Positions 45,930 through 56,430 of a DNA stretch of 64,000 nt are shown here, piece after piece. The notes beneath the pieces were generated by a model. That model had not been told where the DNA came from. It ran no database searches and saw only the letters and a program-made list of their open reading frames with translations. The position numbers and the translations under genes were made by a program. How positions within the stretch are numbered: the first letter of the stretch is position 1; each line of letters opens with the position of its first letter. The stretch comes from Hydractinia symbiolongicarpus (Eukaryota > Cnidaria > Hydrozoa > Anthoathecata > Hydractiniidae): contig NC_079876.1 of NCBI RefSeq assembly GCF_029227915.1, positions 20,834,001 to 20,898,000 on the forward strand, given 5' to 3'.

Positions 45930-46915
45930 CCTTGCAGGCTAAAAGATTTCGGATTTTTGTTCGCGTGTAATTTTGTTCCCTATACCTTTCGAGCTCGCCA
46001 ATAGTCTGTTTTGTACAGAACTTCTACAATGTTGTTCCGTCATTTCAAATAAATAAGTATTATCCTATGGTATTATCTTGAACTTGCAAAATGTTTCATG
46101 TAGTGCGTGAGATGCAGGCTAGAACAAACTAACGCGTTACTGTTAGCATGCAAAGCAAGGGTCATAAGTTTAAGTAGCCCAAAGCAGTAAAAAAACGCAA
46201 GCTGATCAGACTTTAGAATCAGATGCTCGTGGAAACATACCGTCTGGTCGCAGCGACCAGGCGAAAGAGTGGGATCCAATCCTATTCCCGCGCCGTTTGC
46301 CAGGCGCCAACCAAACAAATTGCTTGAACTTTTTGCGCTTTCAATTTTTGATTTATTTCGACCTGTTTTTAAAATTATTTTTATGTTATTAGTATATCTT
46401 TAAACATTTATATTTGTTTTATATTTTTTTAGAAATACTAGCTCGGTCCCGGCGTCGGACGCCGAATGTAGCCCTACAGAATAACGGCATTAGCACCTTT
46501 TTTGTTGGCCCACTTCTTCATGAAATATGTTTTCTCAACAATACATCACCGTAACGCAACTTAACGTGAATTTTTAAAGTTTTAAAATTATATTAAAATT
46601 AAGGTCTCCCCAGATGTACAAAAAGTAATCTATAAAAATTAATACTTTAACAATACTGCGCTACACTTAACATTGGTAAGAAAGAAACGAAGACGTTTTA
46701 GCATATCAATTTACTAAATATTATTGCTTGTGGTGTTATGAAATTTAATATATCTACGATTTGACCATAAAGTTGGATCCTACTAAGTTTAAAAACATAA
46801 GACAAAATAGAAGTAGGCGAAAGAAACAAAAAGGTAGCGCCTACGTTCATCGGTTTAGAATTAACCAAAGAGACTAAATCCAAAATGTGATTCCGTGGTA
46901 TTAATATTTAGACTA
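45930..46915 (-). repeat. Repeat R4, inverted copy
   Basis: The inverse matches 23651-24190 at both ends (AAAAGCCCTTGCAGGCTAAAAG at 45927; AGACTAGCCAGGGGATC near 46915). The middle (about 46105-46690) has extra DNA, including GTCGCAGCGACCAGGCG and GGCGTCGGACGCCG inverted motifs, which may be a further insertion. Confidence 0.55.
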
Positions 46916-46929
46916 GCCAGGGGATCGGC

Positions 46930-47524
46930 GTCGAAATGCTGTGTTAAAGCCACAAGTAACAGTTTTACTTGGCGTTGAACGACCGGAGGAGCGATTAATA
47001 AGAACCGTAAATGGGGCCACACATTTAGGTGGAGCGCTTTAGTACAGTATGTCGTAGTGTTTCAGGTGCAAAATATTTTTTAAAAAATAGGCGCACAACA
47101 TTATGGTGTTTCCAGTGTAATATATTTTACAAAAAATAACTTTCCATAACTTTAGCTTAAATAAAAACACAGTTTAGAACTTCTTGCTACCCTGTCACAG
47201 CAAAAACAGTCGGCCAACCTTTTTTTATTTTTCGAAGAATGTTCCCGCTGAAAGTTCAAAAATAAATGTTACTCCGGGCTAAGTGCTTAGTACAGACAAA
47301 CAATGCCGCACATCCATATAGGTATAATACCCTTTTTCGAAAAAAACTTTATCGCAACTTAAGTTAAAACAGAAACACAGGAAACAACCCGTCGTTAACA
47401 TTGGGTTGAGCGCTTAGTACAGGTAAACCGTGTCACCAATGCGTTTAGGTGTAATACCCTTTTCAAAAAATCTGTGACGCAACTTCGGTTTACATAACAA
47501 CACAGGATACACTCTGTTTTGTTG
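46930..47524 (-). repeat. Diverged R1-related repeat, inverted
   Basis: GCCACAAGTAAC-GTTTTACTTGGCGTTGAACG and repeated GGTGTAATACCCTTTT...GCAACTT-GGTTTA words match the inverse of R1 and the flank at 21790-21908. Confidence 0.6.
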
Positions 47525-47800
47525 TAGCTAGCTATCCAAACTGCATTTGGCTACTTTTACTCTTCGCCACAATCCCAACTTAAAATAAATAATAATAAAC
47601 AAAACTTTAAAAGAATAAGAATAAATAAGGCTAGGTACAGCTAGCTAGCTGGCTTCAGCAGGATGCTTCCATGAAATCTACGTTTGTAGCTAAAATCTTG
47701 AAATTGGTTTGTTTCAGATTTACACATGGCTAGAAAACGGGATGATATTTTCATCTTAACATGTGAAAAAATAGACACAATGAAGAGAATATCTTAAACG
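47525..47800 (+). repeat. Repeat family R2, left part (occupied copy)
   Basis: GCAGGATGCTTCCATGAAATCTA through ATGAAGAGAATATCTTAAACG matches 11440-11491 plus 12219-12303. It ends with TCTTAAACG (47792-47800), the target duplication of the next element. Here GGTTTGTTTCAG has no LINE. Confidence 0.8.
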
Positions 47801-47933
47801 CAAGCTCGGCCCCAGCACCTTTTACCGTGGCGTCGAAAAGGCGCTGGCACAGGCTGGTCACGTGGGCATCAAATGAACCAGATTCTGGTTCATTTTTAAT
47901 TTATGCAAATTCTGCATATTTACGATTTTGGCG

Positions 47934-48903
47934 ATGGGCTGGGAAGATGTGGTACGTGTTTTCAAGCGGCTGAATAATGTTTTCGAAAAGTATGAAAAGT
48001 TGCCCTCGTTTATTTTGAAACCAAAACAAGTTCAATGTTTCGAGTATTTAGGAGAAGGACACCACGTTATAGCTGTTTTGCCTACTGGGTTTGGTAAATC
48101 GTTAATTTATCAACTTTTACCCGACTTTGTTCCAGAACGAAAGGCAGGCAATATTGTACTTGTTGTCTCTCCTTTAACATCAATTATTCAAGATCAGTTA
48201 GTAAATTTAAGTAAAGTAGGCATTGAATGTGGTTTCTTACAACTCGAAGACCAAGCTAATAGCCAGAGATACGAACCCTTGTTTGAGGAAGATTTGAATG
48301 ATGCATCAAATTCTGTTTTTAAAATTTCAAAAAGCATTGTTGCAGGCAAATGTAAAATTTTATTTGCACATCCAGAGTCACTGTTATCAGATCAGGGAAG
48401 GAAGATATTATGATCAAAAATTAATGAGGAAAATGTTGTGGCTTGTGTGATAGACGAGGCGCATTGTGTGGAATTATGGTGAGTATAGCTAGCTAGCTAG
48501 TTTTCTTTGTATAACATAACATAACAAAAATCTACATACATAGTTATTATAAAAATAATATGCCTTAAATATAGCAACTAAATATATATAAACAAACTAA
48601 TATATATTATATATCCATTTGAAAAAGTTTCACAAACAAAATATATGTATATGTATAGCTATAATAATTGAATAATATAAATTTATCACCATAATACAGT
48701 TAAGCTAAAAAATTGATGAATTACTGTATGTTATATCTAGGGGTGAAGAATTTCGTACAGAATTTCAAAACTTATCAGTTTTACAAGCATTCTTCCCTCA
48801 CAGTATCATGTTAGCCTTGACTGCAACTGCTTTACCAACGAAATTACGTAATTTAAAAAAAGCTTTGAAAATAGAAAATTGCAAATCCAAATCGACTTTT
48901 TAA
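47934..48903 (+). pseudogene. RecQ-like DNA helicase, N-terminal helicase lobe only
   Basis: From the ATG at 47934 exon 1 shows motif 0-like KPKQVQCFEYL, Walker A VLPTGFGKSLIYQLLP, VVSPLTSIIQDQ and ILFAHPESLL. An in-frame TGA at 48411-48413 breaks it (an Arg codon is usual in this spot), then VVACVIDEAHCVELW gives the DEAH box. A GT-AG intron (48479-48740) joins in frame to exon 2, WGEEFRTEFQNLSVLQAF and LALTATAL (motif III), ending at TAA 48901-48903. The second helicase lobe, zinc-binding and winged-helix domains of RecQ are missing. It sits inside a transposon, so it is a mobile passenger or part of a larger ancestor. Confidence 0.88.
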
Positions 48904-49179
48904 TCAGTATCACTCACCACAAACAAAGTTGATGAAAACAACTATTTTAGAAGAAATAAAACGTGAAAACTCTAGAATAAGAATAATTTTTGTATTGTTT
49001 GTCACATTTTTTAACTGATTTTTAAGATTTGTACGACTTATGTTATTTAATCAATAAACATGTATTTTTTACCTGTTTGCTGCAGCCACCTTCAATAACA
49101 AGTACTGTATTTATTCTTTGCATTAAGGACAATTCATGCCATCTGTGCTGCATTAAAATTGAGTAAATAAAACACAATT

Positions 49180-49722
49180 TTATCTGTAGATCATGCTTTT
49201 CTTTTCTTGATCTTCAGTAATGAAGTCGTTTTGAGGTTGTTTTGTTTTGCCAAGTTCTTTAGGAAGTATTTTTGTGTTTGACTTTATGTCTGTTTCATTT
49301 GTTATGTTTAGTAAAGGCGTAAATTGTAGAGATTTTTTTGACTGGAAACAGTTTTTTTGGACAGGATAATTTTCATTTTTAATGTTGATTTTTTTTGGTT
49401 TTGACTGCTGGTTTGGTGAAAAAGCTGCACATCTTTTTACTGTTGTTTGCTGTTGTAAATGGATTTGTTGTTGTTGTACATTATTCTGGAAGTCAAACAT
49501 TTTATTGATAAACCTGTCACACTTTGAACAAATTGTTGTAGGCAATAGTTCAAACTCGGAAACGTTTAATCCACATGTTCTGAATATTTTGTGATGTAAG
49601 GATTTTTCCTTTCCATTTTTTGAAAAAATTCTGGTCAAGTGATGTGCTGATGTTTCTTCAGCACAAATTCGACACACTCCTTTGCCACCTTTATAAACTT
49701 TTTTAGGCGTAGATGGCAACAT
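49180..49722 (-). CDS. ZAD-like zinc-finger protein in the RecQ element
   Basis: The first ATG is at 49722; an acceptor-like CTCTCGTTGCAG lies just before, so an upstream exon is possible. Near the start VCRICAEE and, about 50 residues on, TTICSKCDRF give two CxxC pairs around a FRTCGLNV core, the layout of a ZAD (zinc-finger-associated) domain used for dimerisation or DNA binding. A Gln-rich stretch (NNVQQQQIHLQQQT) and a basic, disordered tail follow, ending at TAG. The frame has no stops for 180 codons. It may be the DNA-binding part of the lost transposase. Family assignment is by cysteine pattern. Confidence 0.6.
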   Translation of the reverse strand: MLPSTPKKVYKGGKGVCRICAEETSAHHLTRIFSKNGKEKSLHHKIFRTCGLNVSEFELLPTTICSKCDRFINKMFDFQNNVQQQQIHLQQQTTVKRCAAFSPNQQSKPKKINIKNENYPVQKNCFQSKKSLQFTPLLNITNETDIKSNTKILPKELGKTKQPQNDFITEDQEKKSMIYR

Positions 49723-50166
49723 CTTCTGCAACGAGAGATTAACAAGAAGAGCACCTGCAACACTTCACTTCTCCCTCGAGCCATATTTATGAATGCATTA
49801 CCTAGCTGGCTAGCAACAACACCGACTACTTTTTAACAAAAAATATCGTATATTTGAAAGAAATTCTTACTTTAGCTAAGACATCTTTAAAAAAAGGTGG
49901 AGGAAATGAGATTAAAAAGGAAAAATAATGCTTTTTAAGGATTTAAAACCACCAACAACAACGACGCCACATCTTCCGGTGCCATATTTGTTTATGTATC
50001 ACTTTTAGGATTTTTGCTGACGCCAGCTAAAAGCGTTGCATAATTAGGGTAACGCCGTGGGCCAATCAGATGCGATACGGTGACCAGCCTGTTCCAGGGC
50101 TATTTCGCTAGAACTATCAGAAAGCGCAGCGCCGTTGAGAAGCAAATAGTCCTGGGGACGAGGTTG

Positions 50167-50690
50167 TCTTAAACGTTGATAGAACTGAAATTTAGAAAGT
50201 TAAATAATTATACTAACCCAACCTTTCTCTTCGCTTTAAAAAACTTAGCTTCGCAGCTTGGTGAACAAGCTTGAGTATAATCAATATGGAGTGCTTAAAC
50301 TCGGTCCCTCGAAAGAAACGACTCGTACCTTAACCCCTAGAGTTCGGTTTAGTTGAACAAAATCCGCCTTGTTAAAAACATAACTTGAAACGAGAATTTG
50401 AATGAGTATCTAGCATAGCTCATCAAATAATATTAAAATAACAGTCTATAACAATATTTGTGATCAAATTCGTAACGCAGTCTTCATGCTTACCCAATTT
50501 TACGAATATTAAGATACGCACACAGCCGGCGTAGAGCTAGGACGCGGGGCCAGGTCGGACTTTAAAAAGTCGTGACGGTTACGGCAATCGGATAAAAAAT
50601 AGGTCGAAAGAGAAGAAGAAAAGGAGGAGAAGAAAAAGACCGCCCGTTTTCATAAGATCTCGCATTTAATCCGAAATCTTAATAAGTTAT
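50167..50690 (+). repeat. Repeat family R2, right part (occupied copy)
   Basis: TCTTAAACGTTGATAGAACTG continues R2 exactly as at 12295-12880, including CCTCGAAAGAAACGACTCGTACC, and ends near 50570 in AGCTAGGACGCGGGGCCAGG. Purine-rich AGAAGAAGAAAAGGAGGAG follows at 50605-50640. Confidence 0.75.
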
Positions 50691-51278
50691 CTAGCTGGCT
50701 TTAATGCCGGATTCTACTTAAAAATTAGCAGCTTCTGTAACGCATTTGTGACCTATAATAATAAAAAGGGTGATTTATAATTATACAACATTTATACCCA
50801 CAGTTTTTTCTAACTTATCATTTGGAACGAACATTCGATCTTTCAAACATGCAATTGATATTGTTGAATAAAATAAATATAAATTGGCTTGTGAAGTCAG
50901 AGAGAAGCGATGAAGGATTATTTTATTGAAGCAAAACATAAAGTTTTTGACGAAAAGAATGCAGCTAACAAGGAAAGCGATAAAATATTTATTAATAAAG
51001 AAAGATGCAGAAGATAAAGAAAAATTGTATATCTGTTCTTCTACTTTGAAAAAACTCATCAGGAATTCCGTTGTTTCCATACAGCACACACTTTAAGTTT
51101 GTGTTTTCGTGATCTACAATTTCCACACTCACACCAATTTGTATTAACAGTGTTGAGTTCTGCGTCAGTAAAAGAAGCCTCGTCACTTTCTACATCGCTG
51201 TTAATTTCTTACTTGTCAGACACAAGAGTTGCGAAATCGTATGTCTGTAATCTTATCAACGAACGATACAAGCAGTAA
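50691..51278 (+). repeat. Kolobok-like transposon, copy D, left piece
   Basis: Diverged version of the 3' half of copy A (GCAACACATTTATGACC-like to CTTATCAACGAACGATACAAGCAGTAA). It continues at 54350-54460 with GACTTCCTGCACGATGTGACGT after the long-TIR insertion. Neither terminus is found. Confidence 0.65.
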
Positions 51279-54200
51279 TAGTCCAGGAGATCATAACAGA
51301 ACTTTAGGTTCCATTTTCTACAAAAGATTTGACCCTCCAAATAGGTTGGTAGTATCATGGACAATAAAAATCACATGGTCAGCTGACCCAATTTGGGGGC
51401 GTTTGGGTCCCAGGCCCCTAAAATTACCCTAATTCGAGACTCCTATTTGGTCCCATAATTCTTAAAGCTTAAACGTTGGTAACGTGTGTCATTATATGAG
51501 AGAATCTGAAAGATGATAAAGCTCACTAAAAAATTGTGTCTAAGACTAGGCCAGATCCCCCTCATAGATCATATTTAGGACCTTAATTTGTCCCCATAAG
51601 CTACAAACTCCAAACTCCAAACTTTGCACAAACATTCTCTAACATAGTGGAATGTTATTGGTCATAAAGCTGACCAAAAATTTTTTGGCCTAGTCAGACC
51701 ACGTGTCCCACCATATCCCTATTTTAAACAGCTTTTGGAGAGTAAAAAAAAAACAGTGACTACAAAGCTCAAACTCAACATTTGTGTTCTATACTAAATA
51801 TGTAATACCAGACAGTGGAAGAAAAAGTTAGAGACGCAGTTATTTTGAAGTAAGTGAAGTAAAAACGTGAACAAATTACCGGGATATTTGCATATTTATA
51901 GACTATAAAAAATAGAAAATTTGAAACTGTAGATACGATTTGATAGATAGAAGATATGACATCAGGTAAAAATATATGTAATTATTTCAAGTTTTTAGTT
52001 ACTTCAAGTTGTAGTCAGTTTTGGATGATAAGTCAGAAAATTTTTTAACAGTCTGTTGTTGAACTAAATTTTTTAAACACATACTTGGTCAATTTTTACT
52101 TCATTGATTTAATTTCTCATTTCGTAGAATTTTCCAACAAAGAAATATTCAATAAGATCAATGAAAGCGATGGTAGGAGGAAAACATAATTAATTAGAAT
52201 ATATCAATTTAAGATAACCAATAACAAGTTATTATTGTGATATTTTGCAAATGTTGTAGCTACTGTAGATGAAGATTTAAATGCAAATGGAAATACTGAC
52301 AGTGATGGTAAGTTGAAGATGCTTTATTGTAAATGAGACCTTCTTTGATTTACACACTTGTTAGATTATGTTGAAGTCTTGTAAATATTAATTCCTTTGT
52401 ACATTTTTACGTTCTAATAATATTAACTGTATTTTTACGTTATTTACAGAAGAGTTACAATATATCTTCATATTAACGTTTTGTTGTTTTGCATATTATA
52501 TTATTTGCAGTTTGGCAGTGAAAAGCATTACAGGATGCACAAAAGTGATCGAAATGTTAAATAGACTTGGACACTATTAGCTATAGCATGATCGAAGAAC
52601 TAGAAATAGTATTAACTTTTACATCAACAAAGGCCGGGAATGCCACACCACATGGTATGAAACTAATGTCAAGTCTTGGAATAGGCGTTGCATTCGACAA
52701 CTTTGACATTTTTGTTGAAACTTCAACCGACCTTTCAAACTTCTAGAAAAAATGAAAGTGTGCAAGATGTATTTAAACAGCTAGGAACAAATCTTCATGT
52801 CACAGATGACGCTTTTGCAACGTTGGGAAAATTTGTATGCAGCACGTATTGAAAAAGGAATATATCATCTGTAGATGAAGCTAGGTTGGTATTGTTTTTG
52901 GAAAAGTAGAAACCAAAAAAAGAAAATAAAGCTCCTGTGTTAAAAAGTTTGATGGAAGTTCTCCACCACCTTGTTTACGAGTGTAGCGTCAAAAGATTTA
53001 TCGCACAAAGTATGTTGCACAGTTATGGATGTCATCAATAACGTCCGAGCCTTCAAAGACATGGGTTGGCTGCTGAAAAATGAAAACTATCTCATTAAGT
53101 GGTACAAAGGCAAAATGTCTCCAAAAGCGGTAGATGTCATCAGCGATGAAAATCATAATAGATTCTTTAGAGAACTAGAAGGTAAATTTTGGATATCAAA
53201 TTTTACAAGTCATTTAGTTTCTTAATTATTACTCGGAGGCAATGCTTTATTTCCGCTACTTCCGCCGCTACTTTAAATATTAAAAGTATTTCATTCTCCT
53301 TAAGATTTTGAAGGGTTTGATGAACTGTCAAGTGATGACGATTCAGACAATGATGACGAAACTAGCGACGAAGGTGTAATGATAATTTAAGGTTAGAATT
53401 CTTTTTGTGTGATCTAACGAAACTATTACAGAATAGGATTCAATGTCATATATTCTAGAATTGAGTAACTTTTTAAAAAATTTTAATATTGTATTTCATT
53501 TAAACTAGATCTTATGACTGAATGACATTTCTCATCTTTAGATACTGATGCAGAACAATACCAATCATGCTGCTATAACCTGTTGTACATATTTATATTT
53601 TATTAGATGCTTTAAGAACATTTCTTTTTTTATTTGATATCGCTAACTATTGTCTGACCTGATCAAGAGACCGTAATTTTTGGTTTTCTATTTGCCAAAT
53701 CCAATTCGTGTGAACAAAGGAATAGTCTTACAAAATTTTGAGTTTGTACCTTATGAGGTCTAATTTGAGGTCTAATCAGATCTTTGTCTGACCTGCTGAT
53801 AGGACCGCATTTTTTAGTAAGCTCGACCATTTATACACAGTTAGTATAGAACACAAATATTGAGTTTGGCCTTTGTAGTCACTGGGTTTTTTTCACCCTC
53901 TAAAAGCTCTTTAAAATAGGGATATGAGGCGAAACGCGGTCTGACCAGGCCAAGAGACCCAAATTTTTGGTCAGCTTTATGACCAATGGCATTCCACTAT
54001 GTTGGAGAATGTTTGTGCAAAATTTGGAGTTTGTAGCAAATGGGGACAAATTAAGGTCTAAATATGAGGGGGGTCGAACCCAGTCTTGAGACCCAATTTT
54101 TCGGTAAGCTTTATCATTTTTCAGATTCTATCATATAATGAGACATGTTACCAACTTTTAAGCTTTGAGAATTAGGGGACCGAATAGGAGTCTCGAATTA

Positions 54201-54346
54201 GGGTAATTTTAGGGGTCTGGAACCGAAAAAACCCCAAATTGGGTGAGCTGACCATGTGATTTTTATTGTCCATGATACTACCAACCTATTTGGAGGGTCA
54301 AATCTTTTGTAGAAAATGAGTCCTAAAGTTCTTTTCTCCTGGACTA
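51279..54346. mobile_element. DNA transposon with ~0.5-kb inverted termini
   Basis: The 3068-bp insert in Kolobok copy D is flanked by TAA (51276-51278 and 54347-54349). The left arm (about 51279-51830) is repeated inverted at about 53830-54346. Both arms begin TAGTCCAGGAGA and contain GATTTGACCCTCCAAATAGG and AATTAGGGTAATTTTAGG. A 3-bp TAA duplication is seen in PIF/Harbinger elements, but these ends are not typical of them. Transposase-like exons lie in the middle. Confidence 0.8.
52250..53390 (+). pseudogene. Transposase-like remnants in the long-TIR element
   Basis: Pieces include an acidic exon ending at GATG-GTAAGT (52307), a segment with KVIEMLNRLGH, STKAGNATPHGMKL and SSLGIGVAFDNFDIFVET (about 52530-52730) with several stops, a segment MDVINNVRAFKDMGWLLKNE (52971-53180) and an acidic DELSSDDDSDNDDE tail (53300-53390). 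The GVAFDNFD.FVET motif recalls AWDN.DRFVE-type motifs in large marine-invertebrate transposon proteins; the family name is not known to me. It is broken in several places. Confidence 0.5.
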
Positions 54347-54349
54347 TAA

Positions 54350-55099
54350 ACAAGTATTTTAGACCGCGAGCTGTGGAGAGCTCTCAGACTTCCTGCACGA
54401 TGTGACGTGTGACCATTCATTGGTGTCCAGTATTCTCGGCTTTACGCAAGAGTCCTGGGCCTAATAATTTAAGCAGTTCCCCATGGCATTACATTACATT
54501 ACATTACCTAATATAATGGCCTCAAATTTTGGTATTGTTATGAATCGTAGAAGTGGTACTCCATCTGATTCGTTTTTAAATCGGTTGTTAAACTGTATTT
54601 TAAAAGCCTGTAAATTGAGAAAGGCGAGCGAAAGCATTGCTTTAAAAAATATAAAAACAATGAAATAAAAAAGTGTGGTCTTATTAATAATTTAAGATGG
54701 CCTTGGTTGGGTTTTAGTACAGATGGTATTATTTCTGAAGCTAAAGTTGACAACATTTTATTTTGATTTTCTGGCTCCTAGATTTTTTTCGAGTGAAGAG
54801 AGAGCGTAGCGTATCCCGTTTTAATTTCAGCTGCGACTCCTCCTCCTCCTCCTACGCGAAATTCGGCAGGCGGTCGGGCGGAAGTAAGGGCGTATGAATT
54901 TTTGGTACAGATTTTGCCGGCTGACGAAGAATTGAAGCCTCAGAATTTCTTCAATTTTTCACTAGAATAGAAGTCAAGATTGTATTGTCAAATCTTTCTG
55001 AATCTTTGAAATCAAAACCAATTTCTCATATTTTTATTTTTTTAATTTGTTCTCTCTTTCCACTGGGAATTGAGAAAATTTTATTTTGCTTGAAATTTG
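54350..55099. other. Kolobok copy D right piece, then leader region of the Helentron
   Basis: 54350-54460 completes copy D. Then ATTAC microsatellite (54488-54508), a weak frame (54501-54668), a TCC run (54838-54852) and GC-richer DNA. I cannot say where the Helentron begins. Confidence 0.4.
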
Positions 55100-55101
55100 C
55101 T

Positions 55102-55360
55102 CAGATAAAGACTATCTGGGAACAACATTTGTCAAAGGACGGTCAAGTGTTTCCTAGCTCAGATAAAGACTATCTGGGAACAACATTTGTCACAAGACGG
55201 TCAAATGTTTCTTTTAGCCCAGATAAAGACTATCTAGGAACAACATTGGCTAAAGACTAGCTGGTGTTTATAGCTCAGATAAAGACTATCTGGGAACAAC
55301 ATTTGTCACAAGACGGTCAAGTGTTTCTTTTAGCCCAGATAAAGACTATCTGGGAACAAC
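55102..55360 (+). repeat. Tandem array of hairpins upstream of the Helentron ORFs
   Basis: Five units, starting at about 55102, 55160, 55220, 55276 and 55336, repeat every 56-60 bp. Each contains CAGATA-AAGAC-TATCTG, a perfect stem with a 5-nt loop (8-bp stem CCCAGATA/TATCTGGG in units 3 and 5), then GGGAACAACATTTGTCA and GGTCAAGTGTTTC. Unit 3 has one stem-weakening change (TATCTAGG). The array ends ~80 bp before the first ATG. It may be a promoter or a subterminal recognition array. Confidence 0.85.
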
Positions 55361-55437
55361 AAGTCACAAAAAGTAATTTACAATAATCACAAGTTAAATT
55401 TATAAAGTAACAAAGTTAATTCTAACATTTATATAAC

Positions 55438-56430
55438 ATGTCGTTGCAAGGAAACATTTTAAAGTCAGCTCAAGGTTCTTACAATCAAGGAAACGAGAGA
55501 TTTGGAATAACAGCTGGTAGGCAATGTACTTGTAATGCATTATCTTTAGCTGCGTTTACTTTGATTAAAATCCAAGGTACTTGGAATAGTAAAGATATGG
55601 ATTTTATTCTAGAAAATGGTGATGCGATTTACAAAAGTTTAAAAATTGGTTATGTTGTTATGGATGAATTACCTACACAGTTTATGTTCAAAAACTCTAC
55701 AAATTTTAAGGCTGTTTTCCAAGAGTATCGTGTTCACCCTGTTTACATAACCAATTTGCATTTGTCTTTTTCATTCCAGGACATTCCAATAGATACTTCA
55801 GGTTTTTTATTTACTTTAAGGGGCTTAACAATGTCAGTCACTTGGAATTCTAGACATTACTTTTTGTTTGACTCACATAGTCGTAACATTAATGGAGAAA
55901 TTATTCCTGATGGTTTTTCAGTTTTATTAAAATTTTCCTCTAGAAAATCTTTAGAACAACACATTTCAGAAACGTATTTTATAGATGTTAATGAAGAATA
56001 TGTATGTTTTGCTGTTCAATATATAAAGATTCAGTTCGATAATGCACCTAATTTTGATGCTAAATTAACTTACAGATTAGAACTAAGAAAAAAATCTGAA
56101 ACTGTAAAAGAAAAATGTAGAAAACGCAATCAATCCGAAATTCAAAAAGAAAAAAGTAGAAAACGCAATCAATCCGAAATTCAAAAAGAAAAAAGTAGAA
56201 AACGTAAACAAACCGAAACTGAAAAAGAAAAATGTAGAAAACGTAAACAAACCGAAACTGAAAAAGAAAAATGTAGAAAACGTAAACAAACGGAAACTGA
56301 AAAAGCAAAATGTAGAGAACGAAAACAAACAGAAACTGAAAAAGCAAAATGTAGAGAACGAAAACGAACAGAAACTGAAAAAGCAAAATGTAGAAAACGT
56401 AAAGCAAAAAAAATCTTAATGTTTCGATAG
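55438..56430 (+). CDS. OTU-like cysteine protease with Lys/Arg repeat tail (Helentron)
   Basis: An intact 330-codon frame from ATG 55438. GITAGRQCTCNALSLAAF has the catalytic-Cys pattern (Cys30 or Cys32), and YFLFDSHSRNINGE supplies D145 and H147. This Cys...DSHSRN pair is shared by OTU-like and related deubiquitinase-type protease families found in some Helitrons. Residues ~215 onward are a 13-residue tandem repeat rich in Lys, Arg and Glu. It is the first ORF after the hairpin array. Its relative at 27973 is preceded by a 2A-like motif; here the ORF starts directly with Met. It may process the element polyprotein or act on host ubiquitin; either is inference. Confidence 0.75.
   Translation: MSLQGNILKSAQGSYNQGNERFGITAGRQCTCNALSLAAFTLIKIQGTWNSKDMDFILENGDAIYKSLKIGYVVMDELPTQFMFKNSTNFKAVFQEYRVHPVYITNLHLSFSFQDIPIDTSGFLFTLRGLTMSVTWNSRHYFLFDSHSRNINGEIIPDGFSVLLKFSSRKSLEQHISETYFIDVNEEYVCFAVQYIKIQFDNAPNFDAKLTYRLELRKKSETVKEKCRKRNQSEIQKEKSRKRNQSEIQKEKSRKRKQTETEKEKCRKRKQTETEKEKCRKRKQTETEKAKCRERKQTETEKAKCRERKRTETEKAKCRKRKAKKILMFR
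56093..56400 (+). repeat. 39-bp coding minisatellite in the protease tail
   Basis: About seven in-frame copies encode units such as RKRNQSEIQKEKS, RKRKQTETEKEKC and RERKQTETEKAKC, then RKRKAKK. Neighbouring units are nearly identical, indicating recent expansion. The antisense open frames over it are by-products. Confidence 0.9.

Larger units (their letters stand above)
47801..50166. mobile_element. RecQ/ZAD-carrying DNA transposon, 9-bp target duplications
   Basis: The 2366-bp insert in R2 is flanked by TCTTAAACG (47792-47800 and 50167-50175), present once in the empty R2 copy near 12295. The left end CAAGCTCGGCCCCAG and the inverse of the right end CAACCTCGTCCCCAG are terminal inverted repeats, and ACAGGCTGGTCAC recurs on both sides some 60-100 bp inward, so the imperfect repeat extends about 100 bp. 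It holds a RecQ-like helicase fragment (+) and a ZAD-like ORF (-). No transposase is recognised. A 9-bp duplication suits Mutator-like or Merlin-like chemistry, but the ends do not clearly belong to either. Confidence 0.82.

Noticed and set aside
47801-50166. Assignment of the RecQ element to hAT or Mutator
   Set aside because: The 9-bp duplication and CAACCTCG ends do not clearly match hAT (8 bp, CA-G ends), and no MULE transposase is visible. Left unassigned.
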